NCBI GenBank assembly: GCA_029858565.1
Contig: JAOUEV010000003.1
Coordinates: 62,001-126,000 of the forward strand
DNA from: Nitrospirota bacterium
Lineage (GTDB): Bacteria > Nitrospirota > UBA9217
Direction of reading: 5' to 3'
DNA: 64,000 nt
The notes under the pieces were generated by a model, which was given only the letters and a program-made list of their open reading frames with translations, made no database searches and had not been told where the DNA came from. Shown here in pieces: positions 35,627 through 44,234 of this stretch. The translations under genes were made by a program, and so were the position numbers. How positions within the stretch are numbered: position 1 is the first letter of the stretch; every line of letters begins with the position of its first letter.

Positions 35627-36901
35627 TCAATGCACCGAGCAGGAAATGCAGGGATCATAAGACCGGACCAGCATCTGGGCCAATAGCTCGATGTCCCGGT
35701 CCTTCTTTCCTTCCTTGGCGTACTTCTCCGCTAATGCAGCCAGGTCATGCTGGATGTTCGCATGGTTCTGGCTCGTGGGGATCACGCAGTCGCTCTTGAC
35801 GATCCTGCCGTCCTTGTCGAACTCGTAGCAATGATAGAGGATCCCCCTCGGCACTTCCACGGCGCCCACACCGGTCCCTGCCTTTGGCTCCACCGTTTGT
35901 CTTGGCTCTTTCCATTCCATATCAAGCATACTGTTGATCATATCGATCGATTCCAGAACCACATGTACGCATTCCACAAGCTGGGCAATGTTGTTCATGT
36001 AGGGGTTGTGATTCACCGGCTGAAGGCCGAAGGACCGGGCGATATCCTGTGCTGCCGGATGGAGGGCCGCGAAGTTGTTGTTGATCCGCGCCAGGGCTCC
36101 CACGGCAAAGGATTGACGTGAGAGCTTGCTCCATTTGGATGTGGACTGGTCAACCAGGTACTCGTTCGTCATCAGCCTGTATTCGCTCTCCTTTTTTACC
36201 ACGCCGTCGGTCGAGACCAGGTCCCCGCCGATGAAGGGATACGAACCGGCGGCCTTCAGGGAAACGAACTCGGTCTCGCGCTTAAAATCAGGGATCGTGA
36301 ACACGCGGAAAAGCTCCGCGGTCTTGACCAGGTCATCGACCACATCCTGGAGCCGGTACTTGTAGCGCACCAGATCGTTCTTCTCGGGCAGCATGGTGAA
36401 TCCGCCGATAACGGTACGCGTGGGATGCATGCGCCTGCCGCCGATGCCGTCGCAAAGATCGTTTGCCAGGAGTTTTACCTTTGCCGCCCGTTTGACCACA
36501 TCGGGATGGGAATCGATCAGCGGGAACACGCTGCCGACGTTCAGGAAGTCCGGCGCTGCGAGGAAATAGAGGTGGAGTACATGGCTCTGGAGCGTCTCCA
36601 TGTGCTTGAGCAGGAGGCGGAGCTTCTGCGTCTGTTCAGAAGGCACGAATCCGAAGGCATTCTCCACTGCGCGGATGCTGGCCAGGGTATGGCCGATGGA
36701 ACAGATGCCGCAGATCCTGGCGCAGATCCAGGGCGCGTTCTCCCACTTCTTGCCCACGAGCATTGCTTCGAAGAACCGGGGAGTCTCGACCACTTCCCAC
36801 CGGGCCTGCTCGACCTTGCCGTCCTTGATCGAGATCTTGATGTTGCCGTGGCCTTCGACCCGGGTGAGGTGTTTGATATCGATCGTTTGGTTGAGCTTCA
36901 T
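35627..36901 (-). CDS. [NiFe]-hydrogenase group 3b, large (alpha) subunit
   Basis: The 424-residue catalytic subunit binds the NiFe-CN-CO center. The N-terminal motif RICGICSIGHT holds the first cysteine pair and the C-terminal DPCISCSVH holds the second. Large subunits usually carry a C-terminal tail after that His which an endopeptidase removes. Here the stop codon follows the His directly, so no tail exists. The gene is the last of a four-gene operon with the same order (beta, gamma, small, large) as the Pyrococcus sulfhydrogenase. It would oxidise H2 or produce it using NAD(P)(H). Confidence 0.95.
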   Translation of the reverse strand: MKLNQTIDIKHLTRVEGHGNIKISIKDGKVEQARWEVVETPRFFEAMLVGKKWENAPWICARICGICSIGHTLASIRAVENAFGFVPSEQTQKLRLLLKHMETLQSHVLHLYFLAAPDFLNVGSVFPLIDSHPDVVKRAAKVKLLANDLCDGIGGRRMHPTRTVIGGFTMLPEKNDLVRYKYRLQDVVDDLVKTAELFRVFTIPDFKRETEFVSLKAAGSYPFIGGDLVSTDGVVKKESEYRLMTNEYLVDQSTSKWSKLSRQSFAVGALARINNNFAALHPAAQDIARSFGLQPVNHNPYMNNIAQLVECVHVVLESIDMINSMLDMEWKEPRQTVEPKAGTGVGAVEVPRGILYHCYEFDKDGRIVKSDCVIPTSQNHANIQHDLAALAEKYAKEGKKDRDIELLAQMLVRSYDPCISCSVH

Positions 36902-36938
36902 GAATTCCTCATTTTATAGTCACTTTTAAAAGCAGTTT

Positions 36939-37026
36939 TCTCACGAAGCCACGAAGTCACGAAGAACGGCTTATAATCAGATACTTGTCAGTGTCATTCT
37001 TCGTGTCTTCGTGCCTTCGTGTGAGA
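36939..37026. repeat. Inverted word repeat inside the hydrogenase operon (family C)
   Basis: TCTCACGAAGCCACGAAGTC then ACGAAGAA on the left faces TTCTTCGTGTCTTCGTGCC then TTCGTGTGAGA on the right. Words of 8-9 bases (CACGAAGNC) build each arm, giving a long hairpin between the small and large subunit genes of one operon. Confidence 0.8.
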
Positions 37027-37045
37027 CAACGTTGCCGTTCGGAAG

Positions 37046-37870
37046 TTATGCTTTTGTTTTGATCGCTTTTCTCATTTCGCCAGCATGCTGACTGAACCCT
37101 CCGAAGCACTCCAGGCGGTCGAGCATGGTCTCCTCGGAGAAGCCGTTCTTCTTCATGATCTCCTTCATCTGTTCGATGTTCGCGTCCACCGCCGGTCCGC
37201 GGCAGCCCCAGCAGCCGAACCGGTTATTGGGACACCAGGAATCGCAGCCGCCGCGGGTGATCGGGCCCAGGCAGGGTTCGCCGAGGTCGTAGAGGCAGGT
37301 GTTCTCATTTGCCTTGCACTCCATGCAGACCGGATACTTGGGCTGCACAATGGCCTTGCCGAGGACCACGTTCGTAACGATTTTCTCGACCTCTTCCTTC
37401 TTTACCGGACAGCCGAATATCTGGAGGTCCACTTTCACATGGGCATCGAGCGGCTGGGCAATATCGTTCGTCTCGATCGCATGAGAGCCGTAAACCTCCT
37501 TTTTGACCCAGGTCGGATCGTTGAAACGGTTCTTGAGCTGGTTCACGCCGCCAAAACAGGCGCAGGAACCAAAAGCAACAAGCACCTTGGCCCGCTCGCG
37601 GATCGTCTTGATCCGGTCGACCTCGTCGGAACGGGTTACACTTCCTTCAATGAACGCGATATCGTAATCTTCGTTCTTCTCGGTCATGGCCTCGCGGAAG
37701 GCGCGCACATCCACGAGCGACAGGAAGTCCAGAAGCGATGCCTCGTTGTTCACGATCTGGAGCTGGCATCCTTCGCAGGAGGACAGCTCGAAAAAGGCCA
37801 CTTTCGGCTTTGAAACTGGAATCCCCAGGTAGGTCCGCTGTACTGTCTGGTTCGCGCTCAAGTTGATCAC
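37046..37870 (-). CDS. [NiFe]-hydrogenase group 3b, small (delta) subunit
   Basis: The 274-residue subunit carries the electron-transfer Fe-S clusters beside the NiFe site. CEGCQLQIVN near residue 33 begins the proximal cluster; further Cys motifs occur at FGSCACFGG, ECKANENTCLYDLGEPC and CDSWCPNNRFGCWGCRGP. No Tat signal or membrane anchor is present, so the enzyme is cytoplasmic. It matches the delta subunit of NAD(P)-linked bidirectional (sulf)hydrogenases. Confidence 0.94.
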   Translation of the reverse strand: MINLSANQTVQRTYLGIPVSKPKVAFFELSSCEGCQLQIVNNEASLLDFLSLVDVRAFREAMTEKNEDYDIAFIEGSVTRSDEVDRIKTIRERAKVLVAFGSCACFGGVNQLKNRFNDPTWVKKEVYGSHAIETNDIAQPLDAHVKVDLQIFGCPVKKEEVEKIVTNVVLGKAIVQPKYPVCMECKANENTCLYDLGEPCLGPITRGGCDSWCPNNRFGCWGCRGPAVDANIEQMKEIMKKNGFSEETMLDRLECFGGFSQHAGEMRKAIKTKA

Positions 37871-37891
37871 CTCAAAGGCAAAACAATATTA

Positions 37892-38050
37892 GCCACGGAA
37901 GATGCGGATAAAAACAAATCTAAAATAAATTATGACACTGAAGACACTGACAAAGCTATGAAACATCTTTTGATCGTTCTTAGTATTTTTTAGTGTCCTC
38001 AGTGTCTAATTCCTCCGCCTCTTCAGGCCGTTATCCGCATCTTCCGTGGC
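37892..38050. repeat. Nested inverted repeats inside the hydrogenase operon (family B outside, family D inside)
   Basis: GCCACGGAAGATGCGGATAA at 37892-37911 is a perfect 20-base inverted match to TTATCCGCATCTTCCGTGGC at 38031-38050. Nested within it, GACACTGAAGACACTGACAA (from 37932) faces AGTGTCCTCAGTGTC (to 38007). The outer hairpin thus carries an inner hairpin made of the family D word. It separates the gamma and small subunit genes. Confidence 0.85.
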
Positions 38051-38060
38051 AAAAGAAATT

Positions 38061-38966
38061 TCAAATTGCCTCTTTCAGGTTCATAACGGTCCAGTAATCG
38101 AACACCGGCCCCTTGAGGCAGGTGTAGGTGGAGCCGACGTTGCAGCGACAGCATTTGCCCATGCCGCAGTGCATGCGCCGCTCCAGGGAAACGAACATCT
38201 TCTGCATGGGCACGCCGCGTTCGGCCAGCATGGTGCAGACAGACTTGAACATCACCGGCGGGCCGCAGACAATGGCGTAGGTCTGCTCGATGAAGGTATC
38301 GGGCCTGCTCTTGATGATATCCTCCAGGATCTTCGGAATGTACCCCACCGGGCCGTCCCAGCCGTTGTCGGTTTTTTCGAGGATAACGTGAAGGTTGATA
38401 TCGTCCTTTTTCCACATTTCATACTGGAACTTGAAAAGCATCCGGGACTGGTCGCGCGTGCCGTACACGATGTCCACGTGCTCGAACATGCTGCGGTGCT
38501 CCTGCACATGGGCGATGGGAGACCGGAGCGGGGCAAGGCCCAGACCGCCGGCGATCAGCAGGATGTTGCCGCCGTGCATCCGTTCCATGGGGAAGCTGGT
38601 GCCGAAAGGGCCGCGAATGCCGACCCGCGCGCCCCGGGCAGCGCGGGACAGGACGCCGGTGAGATTTCCTGCGGTCCTGATGCAGAGCTCCATGTCCTCG
38701 TGGTTGCTTGGCGATGAAGAGATCGAAAAAGGCGCTTCGCCGATGCCCGGCAGTTCGAGCATGATGAACTGGCCGGGCCGGAAGGAGAAGTGCCTGCGGT
38801 CCTCGGCGTCAATGATGCGGATGCGGTAGAGGTTCTCTAATTCCGTAAGCTTGTACACACTGGTGATCTCAGCCTTGTAGGTGTACTCGAAACTGCCGAG
38901 GTCGGAGATGCGGTGGTACTTATGATGGCGGGGCACGACATCGTGAAATGCCAGACGGTGGTCCAT
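38061..38966 (-). CDS. Hydrogenase gamma subunit, FAD/NAD(P)-binding
   Basis: The 301-residue diaphorase-like subunit links the hydrogenase to NAD(P). The FAD part carries [15 protein letters not shown] and [11 protein letters not shown]; the nucleotide part has [13 protein letters not shown]. The C-terminal 2Fe-2S motif is [17 protein letters not shown], as in dihydroorotate dehydrogenase electron-transfer subunits and sulfhydrogenase HydG. The Met at 38966 ([10 protein letters not shown]) is preferred because it starts two bases after the beta-subunit stop. An upstream Met overlaps that gene. Confidence 0.92.
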   Translation of the reverse strand: MDHRLAFHDVVPRHHKYHRISDLGSFEYTYKAEITSVYKLTELENLYRIRIIDAEDRRHFSFRPGQFIMLELPGIGEAPFSISSSPSNHEDMELCIRTAGNLTGVLSRAARGARVGIRGPFGTSFPMERMHGGNILLIAGGLGLAPLRSPIAHVQEHRSMFEHVDIVYGTRDQSRMLFKFQYEMWKKDDINLHVILEKTDNGWDGPVGYIPKILEDIIKSRPDTFIEQTYAIVCGPPVMFKSVCTMLAERGVPMQKMFVSLERRMHCGMGKCCRCNVGSTYTCLKGPVFDYWTVMNLKEAI

Positions 38967-38968
38967 GT

Positions 38969-40012
38969 TTACTGCTCCTCTCCCCGGACGCTGGCGATCA
39001 CCTCGGGTACGGTGATCCCTGCGAGACAGGCTTCGCCGCAGCGGCCGCAGCCCACGCACAGCGACTCCTCATAGGCCTCAACGAATCCGCGGTGCTTGTG
39101 GTAGTAGCGGTACTTGAGACGGCTGCTCCTCTCGGGCCGGAAGTTGTGGCCGCCGGCGACCTCGGCAAAGTCCACGACATTGCAGGAATAGAGCGTCTTG
39201 GTCTTGACCGCCTTCTGGAGCGACGGGTCAACGGATTCCTCGACCCCGTAGCAGTAGCAGGTGGGGCAGACATTGGCGCAGGTTCCGCAACCCAGGCATT
39301 TGTCGCCCCACTGCTTCCAGACCGGGGACTGGAACTCCATGTCCAGAATCTTGGTCAGGTCCGTGGTGTCCACACGCGCGGTGAACTTCCGGTTCTTCTC
39401 CGCGATGGTCTTCATGTACTGCACGTGGTCGTCCTCGGAAAGGTCAGCGGTCCGGAGGTCCTTCACCATCTCAAAAGCCTCGGCGGACTGGATCTCGATG
39501 AAGTACTTGTCGCCGATGTCAGTGATATTCAGATCAAAACCGTGATGGACCGTGTCGGCGCCCATGGACCTGCAAAAGCAAAAAGGCTGGGGCTCGCATC
39601 CCGTGCCGATGATGAACATGTTCATCCGCTTTGCCGCGTAGTAAGGCATGGGATAGACCGGCCCCATCAGCACCTTGTCGAGTTTATTGAGCGCGTTGAT
39701 GTCACAGGCATGGAGCCCGAAGAACACCAGCGGCTTGTCGATGTTATAATCGATGGTCTTGGTCCAGTCGTCGTCCTTCATCCGGAATGTGGCAAGTTCC
39801 TCGCGGAAGGGAAGGAAGTAGCGCTTTGCCGGAAGCTTGGTGGTGGTGTAGTCAAGCCGGAGGATCTTGAAATCCTTTACTTCCTCAAAAGCATAGAGCG
39901 GCCTGCCGTTGCGGTCTTTGCCTGTTTCAACCGGTCCCACGACAGTGTTCTTCTCAGCGAGCATATCAAAAAGCGATCTGAGCTCAGGCTTGTCAATAAC
40001 GCGGAACAGCAT
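38969..40012 (-). CDS. Hydrogenase beta subunit, 4Fe-4S dicluster
   Basis: The 347-residue protein is the first gene of the operon. The C-terminal ferredoxin part has the motifs [18 protein letters not shown] and [15 protein letters not shown], two 4Fe-4S sites. The N-terminal half matches the 4Fe-4S dicluster HydB-like (anaerobic sulfite reductase A-like) proteins, with [12 protein letters not shown] and [10 protein letters not shown]. The ATG at 40012 ([11 protein letters not shown]) follows GAACGAGG. It passes electrons between the gamma and small subunits. Confidence 0.93.
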   Translation of the reverse strand: MLFRVIDKPELRSLFDMLAEKNTVVGPVETGKDRNGRPLYAFEEVKDFKILRLDYTTTKLPAKRYFLPFREELATFRMKDDDWTKTIDYNIDKPLVFFGLHACDINALNKLDKVLMGPVYPMPYYAAKRMNMFIIGTGCEPQPFCFCRSMGADTVHHGFDLNITDIGDKYFIEIQSAEAFEMVKDLRTADLSEDDHVQYMKTIAEKNRKFTARVDTTDLTKILDMEFQSPVWKQWGDKCLGCGTCANVCPTCYCYGVEESVDPSLQKAVKTKTLYSCNVVDFAEVAGGHNFRPERSSRLKYRYYHKHRGFVEAYEESLCVGCGRCGEACLAGITVPEVIASVRGEEQ

Positions 40013-40064
40013 GGCGACCTCGTTCAATGGATGCTGATGTGATGGCGGTGCGTGTTACAAAGTA

Positions 40065-40070
40065 ATTATA
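40065..40070 (-). promoter_or_regulatory. Extended -10 promoter of the hydrogenase operon
   Basis: On the minus strand TGCTATAAT gives a full-consensus -10 with an upstream TG, about 53 bases before the beta-subunit start. A TTGCAC lies 20 bases ahead of it, too far for an ideal -35. It is the likely start of the four-gene operon. Confidence 0.55.
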
Positions 40071-40134
40071 GCAGGAGATATTACGTGGGAGTGCAATTTA
40101 CTGTTCTTTGGCAGGTCAGAAAGGGCGTGGGGGC

Positions 40135-42102
40135 CTACAAGGATTGCGCAAGTCGGTGAAGCGTCGGAAAAGAGTCAGCGACCGCCGCAGTTTCTTCCTT
40201 CAAAAGCCTGATTGCTTCGGGAATGTGTTTCCTGAAATATGCTTTGCCTTTCACCATGGTCAGGAATCCATAGGCGCCGAGCGCCTGCATGTGCCTCTGG
40301 AGACGGCAGGGGATCAGGCTTCGGCGGAAGATCTGCTCGTCGAATCCAAGAGCAGCCTTCTTCATCTCTTCTATATAGTAAACAAGCAGCCGGTCGCGCA
40401 GGAGGTCATGCAGCCGGTAATAAGGGTCCCAGAGGATCGATGCGATGTCGTAGGCAGGCGGGGCCATGCGCGCTCCCTGGAAATCGATCACCTGAACGGT
40501 GTGATCGCTGATCATGATGTTCTGGGACTGGAAGTCACGGTGGATGATGGTCCTGGGACAGTCATCAACGGTCCTGGCAAGCCTGTGGAACTCCTCTTCC
40601 AGCTCCGGCCTGTTCTTGAGATCGATCCCTAGATATCCCTGAACAAACCGGTCGAGAAAATAGTTCGTTTCCCACCGCAGATACTCGTAATCAAAGATCC
40701 GCGCCTGGAGCAGGGGGCAGGAACCGACACCCTCCGTTGCACGGGAGTGGAGCTTGACCGCAACATCCAGTACGCTTTTGTAAATGTTCCTGATCTGATC
40801 AGCTGTGCGCGGGAGCTTGAGATAAGCGTACAACGACCGGTCTCCCAGGTCCTCGAACAGTGCCCGTTTTGCAGTGTGGTGAGACGCGAGCAGCTTCGGC
40901 ACCGGCACGGCATGGGATTCGAAGAACCGCGTATAGACCAGGTGCCGCTCGAAGTCCGGATCATCGGGCCGGCATTCCATCAGGACTGCGGAACGCTCCC
41001 CCTGCCTGATGCGATAGTAGCGGCGGTCCGAGCCGCCGAGACCGATCAAGAAAGCAGGGACAGGAAGTGCGGAGTGCGGAGTGCGGAATGCGAAATGGGA
41101 GTCGGAAGCGAAATGCGGGGCAAAAAGAGGGTCCGACAGGTGCACGGTTATTGTTTCAGCAGCGGTTTTCGCTGGCTGCATTTCCGATTCGTGAAGATCG
41201 ATCGCATAGTCCGGTCCGATGATCCGGTTCCGGTGTTCGCCGGTCACGATGGCGCCGGGCATGATAATGCAGTTCCTGAGCTTCGCGCCTGCTCCCACGG
41301 TGCTGTAGTTCTCCGCCGCGAGGTAGCCGTCGGCCTCGATGTCTCCGCAGGACGCGGAAGGGGAAATATAGATCGTCTCGCCGTCCTTTGCAAGCGCATC
41401 AAGCACTGCCCTGCTGTAGGTCGCGGGATTGCCCACGTCGTTCCAGTATGCTCCGGTGACGTCATAGGCCCGGACCTTGTGGCCGGCCCTTGACGCGGCG
41501 ATCCAGGCAACGGTTGCGTGGGAAACGCCGTCGGGCAGGAACTTCAGAATTTCAGGCGAATACACGGCGATGCCGGTATAGGCAACCTTGTCGGCAACCT
41601 TCGTGGGGTCGGGTCTAGATGCGCCGGGATTCTCGACATCGATTATCTGGTCCTGTTTGTCGATGACCACATTGCTCAGTTCCGGCAGCCTGTGGCAGAC
41701 CAGCGTTGCCATATTGCCTGAAGATAAATGTGTCTCGATCAGCTTGGCAAAATCGATATCCAGCAGGATGTCCGAGTTGTGGACAATGAAGTGGTTGCCC
41801 AGGAGAAAGCTTTCAGCGTTCTTGAGCGCTCCGCCGGTGCCGAGGATCGGGTCCTCAGGAAAGAAGGTGAAGCGATCCCGCCAGGGAGACATGGCAGCCC
41901 AGTTCATGAGCATCCGGGGCTTCCAGTGCAAATTCATGCCGATCTTGTTGTCGCAGACCTCGGTCAGTTTCTCGGCAATGCCCTGGATGATAGGCTTGCC
42001 CAGGACAGGAAGGAGCGGTTTGGGGATATGGTTCGTGGCCGGCCGGAGCCGTTCGCCGAGCCCGGCAGCGGGGAGGAAGATGTTGATGGGGAATTTATTC
42101 AT
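40135..42102 (-). CDS. MurU-AmgK fusion: sugar-1-phosphate nucleotidyltransferase plus anomeric sugar kinase
   Basis: A 655-residue two-domain protein. Residues about 1-320 form a nucleotidyltransferase with LPAAGLGERLRPATNHIPKP and HNSDILLDID, as in MurU and mannose-1-phosphate guanylyltransferases. Residues about 350-655 form an aminoglycoside-phosphotransferase-like kinase with IIHRDFQSQNIM and VIDFQGARMAP, as in AmgK. In Pseudomonas the separate AmgK and MurU phosphorylate MurNAc and make UDP-MurNAc, bypassing de novo synthesis. Here the order is MurU then AmgK in one chain. The linker (about residues 323-350) is encoded by an intergenic-type repeat. A NamZ-like gene upstream supplies MurNAc. 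Confidence 0.85.
   Translation of the reverse strand: MNKFPINIFLPAAGLGERLRPATNHIPKPLLPVLGKPIIQGIAEKLTEVCDNKIGMNLHWKPRMLMNWAAMSPWRDRFTFFPEDPILGTGGALKNAESFLLGNHFIVHNSDILLDIDFAKLIETHLSSGNMATLVCHRLPELSNVVIDKQDQIIDVENPGASRPDPTKVADKVAYTGIAVYSPEILKFLPDGVSHATVAWIAASRAGHKVRAYDVTGAYWNDVGNPATYSRAVLDALAKDGETIYISPSASCGDIEADGYLAAENYSTVGAGAKLRNCIIMPGAIVTGEHRNRIIGPDYAIDLHESEMQPAKTAAETITVHLSDPLFAPHFASDSHFAFRTPHSALPVPAFLIGLGGSDRRYYRIRQGERSAVLMECRPDDPDFERHLVYTRFFESHAVPVPKLLASHHTAKRALFEDLGDRSLYAYLKLPRTADQIRNIYKSVLDVAVKLHSRATEGVGSCPLLQARIFDYEYLRWETNYFLDRFVQGYLGIDLKNRPELEEEFHRLARTVDDCPRTIIHRDFQSQNIMISDHTVQVIDFQGARMAPPAYDIASILWDPYYRLHDLLRDRLLVYYIEEMKKAALGFDEQIFRRSLIPCRLQRHMQALGAYGFLTMVKGKAYFRKHIPEAIRLLKEETAAVADSFPTLHRLAQSL
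41058..41125. repeat. Family I repeat inside the MurU-AmgK coding region
   Basis: GTGCGGAGTGCGGAGTGCGG then AATGCGAAATGGGAGTCGG then AAGCGAAATGCGGGG is the same word family as the gap at 18193-18224. On the minus strand it is read as FAPHFASDSHFAFRTPHSA, in frame and without a stop, between the two enzyme domains. It is a repeat element that has become an interdomain linker, or has joined two formerly separate genes. Confidence 0.75.
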
Positions 42103-42139
42103 GTGCTAGTATCAATAAGCCTTAAAAGTCAACTGCATT

Positions 42140-42200
42140 CTCGCGCGGAGGCGCAGAGGCGCAGGGGACGTCAAAGGCAATTTCTTGGGTTAGAAACTAA
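42140..42200. repeat. Left arm and core of a family A repeat
   Basis: TCTCGCGCGGAGGCGCAGAGG then CGCAGGGGACGTCAAAGGC is the left arm: 9-base words of the type GCGCAGAGG. The core that follows (TTTCTTGGGTTAGAAAC) runs into the GxxExxY gene. The partner arm is at 42849-42881, on the other side of that gene. Confidence 0.65.
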
Positions 42201-42204
42201 AAAA

Positions 42205-42588
42205 TCAATCTTCAAGTCCATTTACGCAGCGAGTTATCCCGTTCTTCATTAGTTCTTCGCCGAAGTTCAGAAGGTATCCGAGTTTAAGGCCGGTCAAACG
42301 GATATGTGTTTGAACCTGCTTTTTGTGCGCTGCGGATGCGTGTTCAACTGATTTCAGCTCGACGATAACTTTACTTTCAACAATAACGTCAGCCCGGAAT
42401 CCCTCATCGAACTGTATCCCTCGAAACTGTATCGGAATGGGTATCTGGCGGTCAACAGTCAAGCCCTGTTCTCGCAAGACATGAACCAAGGCAACCTCAT
42501 AGACGCTTTCCAGCAAGCCCGGTCCCAATTCTCGATGGACTTCAATCGCCGCTTCGACAATGATCGTCCCGATCTCGTTCTCTGTCAT
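42205..42588 (-). CDS. GxxExxY family protein
   Basis: The 127-residue protein has the family pattern GPGLLESVYEVAL and a PD-(D/E)XK-like core, with FRADVIVESKVIVELKSVE (Asp then E-x-K). Its biological role is unknown and the fold suggests nucleic-acid cleavage or binding. The gene lies between the MurU-AmgK fusion and the NamZ-like gene, inside a family A inverted repeat whose arms flank it on both sides. It is on the same strand as its neighbours. Confidence 0.88.
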   Translation of the reverse strand: MTENEIGTIIVEAAIEVHRELGPGLLESVYEVALVHVLREQGLTVDRQIPIPIQFRGIQFDEGFRADVIVESKVIVELKSVEHASAAHKKQVQTHIRLTGLKLGYLLNFGEELMKNGITRCVNGLED

Positions 42589-42682
42589 TCAGGTTCCCTG
42601 TGTCTATTCTTGGCACCCGAAACATGTTTTTTGGTTCCAATAGAGCAAATTCGATTACGAAAAGCCAAAACAAGAAAAGCTC

Positions 42683-42881
42683 TCTCGCGCAGAGGCGCTG
42701 AGGCGCTGAGTATTGCTTTGAGACCAGGACCTGATTCTAAGATTGTGCCTTCCCTGCGAGCTCTGCGCCCCTGCGCGAGACCGTTTCGAGGTTCGCTTCT
42801 TCCTTCCATGACAGCGTCAAGTTGTTTGCGTTCTTGAACTAGATTGGCTTTCCCCTGCGGCTCCGCGCCTCTGCGGGAAAA
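42683..42881. repeat. Family A inverted repeat plus an extra right arm (304-base gap 42589-42892)
   Basis: The gap holds no gene. A left arm TCTCGCGCAGAGGCGCTGAGG then CGCTGAG (42683-42712) faces a right arm TTCCCTGCGAGCTCTGCGCC then CCTGCGCGAGA (42749-42780). A further right arm (CCCCTGCGGCTCCGCGCCTC then TGCGGGAAAA) lies at 42849-42881 and pairs with the left arm before the GxxExxY gene. One family A unit is thus nested in another. Confidence 0.7.
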
Positions 42882-42892
42882 CCGGTTTTGTT

Positions 42893-44077
42893 CTATTTAT
42901 ACAACAGATAATGCTTCCGAATCTTCTCGAATTCCCTCGCCTCTTCTTTCCACCATGCCTCCATCTCCTTCACATCCTTCCACGCCTCGATGTCCTTTCG
43001 CAGACGGTCGGTGCCGGCGAGGATGTCAATGGGCATGTTGATCTCTTCATATTCATAGGGCGGCTGTTTCCAGGCGAACTCCCGGGGCCAGGTATTGTGG
43101 ATCGCTTTCAGGATCGCCACGCCGGTCCTGAAAGGCAGGAACTTCTCCCGGTCCGTGATGTGGATCTGGGCTCCGCCGCAGAGCCTGCCGCAGTGCTTCT
43201 GGAACGTGGGCTGGAAATACATGGGGCGGAACACCACGCCAGGCAGCTTGAACTCCTTCAACAGGTTGACGAGGGTCTCGGGATGGATAAAAGGCGCGCC
43301 GAAGATCTCAAAAGGACGCGTTGTGCCGCGGCCTTCGGAAAGGTTCGTGCCTTCGAGCAGGCACATGCCCGGGTACACGATCGCGCTGTCGAGTATCGGA
43401 ATGTTCGGCGACGGCAGGACCCAGGGAAGGATTGTTTCGTCGAACCACATCTTCCTTTTCCATCCCTCCATGGGCACCACCCGATAATGCATGCCGGGAT
43501 AGAAAGCGTCTTCCAGGTAATGGCCGATCTCGGCAATGGTCATTCCATGGCGCACAGTGATGGGACGGAGTCCGACAAAGGAGGCAAAACCGGGCTTCAG
43601 GACCGGTCCCTCGGTAAAGCGACCGGTGATCGGATTCGGCCGGTCAAGGACCACCACGGCTTTGCCCGCCTCGTGGCAGGCCTGCATGCAGAGATCAAGG
43701 GTCCAGATAAAGGTGTAGTACTTGCTGCCGATGTCCTGCATGTCAATGGCCAGGACATCGATATGCTTCAGCATTTCCAATGTCGGCTTCCGCACTTCCC
43801 CGTAAAGGCTGTAGACCGGCAGGCCGGTGGCGGGATCGCGGAAACCCTGCCACTCGACCATGTTGTCCTGGGTCTGGCCAAGGATGCCGTGCTGGGGGCC
43901 GAAGAGCGCTGCAAGCTTGAACTTCTTCGATCTTCTGAAGACGTCAACAGCATGCTCAAGCTTGCTGTTCACGCTCGCAGGATGGGCAACGAGCCCCACA
44001 CGGCTGTTTTTGAGGTCTTTGGGCCAGAGTTTCTCGACAAGGTCGAGTCCGGTAAAGGTTTTCCTAGGTGACGGCAT
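42893..44077 (-). CDS. NamZ-like exo-beta-N-acetylmuramidase (DUF1343)
   Basis: The 394-residue protein matches DUF1343, the family of the exo-N-acetylmuramidase NamZ, which releases MurNAc from the non-reducing end of peptidoglycan fragments. Characteristic pieces are VGLVAHPASVNSKLEHAVDV, FGPQHGILGQTQDNM, DMQDIGSKYYTFIWTL and LLEGTNLSEGRGTTRPFE. No signal peptide is visible at the Met used here (44077, MPSPRKTFTGLDL), so it acts in the cytoplasm or uses an upstream start. Its product is a substrate for the AmgK half of the downstream fusion. Confidence 0.88.
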   Translation of the reverse strand: MPSPRKTFTGLDLVEKLWPKDLKNSRVGLVAHPASVNSKLEHAVDVFRRSKKFKLAALFGPQHGILGQTQDNMVEWQGFRDPATGLPVYSLYGEVRKPTLEMLKHIDVLAIDMQDIGSKYYTFIWTLDLCMQACHEAGKAVVVLDRPNPITGRFTEGPVLKPGFASFVGLRPITVRHGMTIAEIGHYLEDAFYPGMHYRVVPMEGWKRKMWFDETILPWVLPSPNIPILDSAIVYPGMCLLEGTNLSEGRGTTRPFEIFGAPFIHPETLVNLLKEFKLPGVVFRPMYFQPTFQKHCGRLCGGAQIHITDREKFLPFRTGVAILKAIHNTWPREFAWKQPPYEYEEINMPIDILAGTDRLRKDIEAWKDVKEMEAWWKEEAREFEKIRKHYLLYK

Positions 44078-44118
44078 GGACGGATTATAGTTGCTCACTC
44101 CGGGAAGTGCAACAGGAA

Positions 44119-44146
44119 ATTCCGGGAAACCCATTCCGGGAAACCC
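44119..44146. repeat. Tandem 14-base repeat before the DUF4124 gene
   Basis: ATTCCGGGAAACCC occurs twice in direct tandem (44119-44132 and 44133-44146), and a related CTCCGGGAAG lies just upstream at 44098. Each unit contains the near-palindrome TTCCGGGAA. They sit directly before the -35 box and could bind a dimeric regulator. Confidence 0.6.
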
Positions 44147-44149
44147 TGC

Positions 44150-44179
44150 TTGACAGGCTTTGAACATGGATGATACACT
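44150..44179 (+). promoter_or_regulatory. Sigma-70-type promoter of the DUF4124 gene
   Basis: TTGACA at 44150-44155 and TACACT at 44174-44179 are 18 bases apart, about 55 bases before the ATG at 44235. Confidence 0.55.
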
Positions 44180-44234
44180 GAAGCTGTTTTGATCATCATG
44201 TCGGTGTCGCGAGTTCCTGCCTAAAGGGGATACC

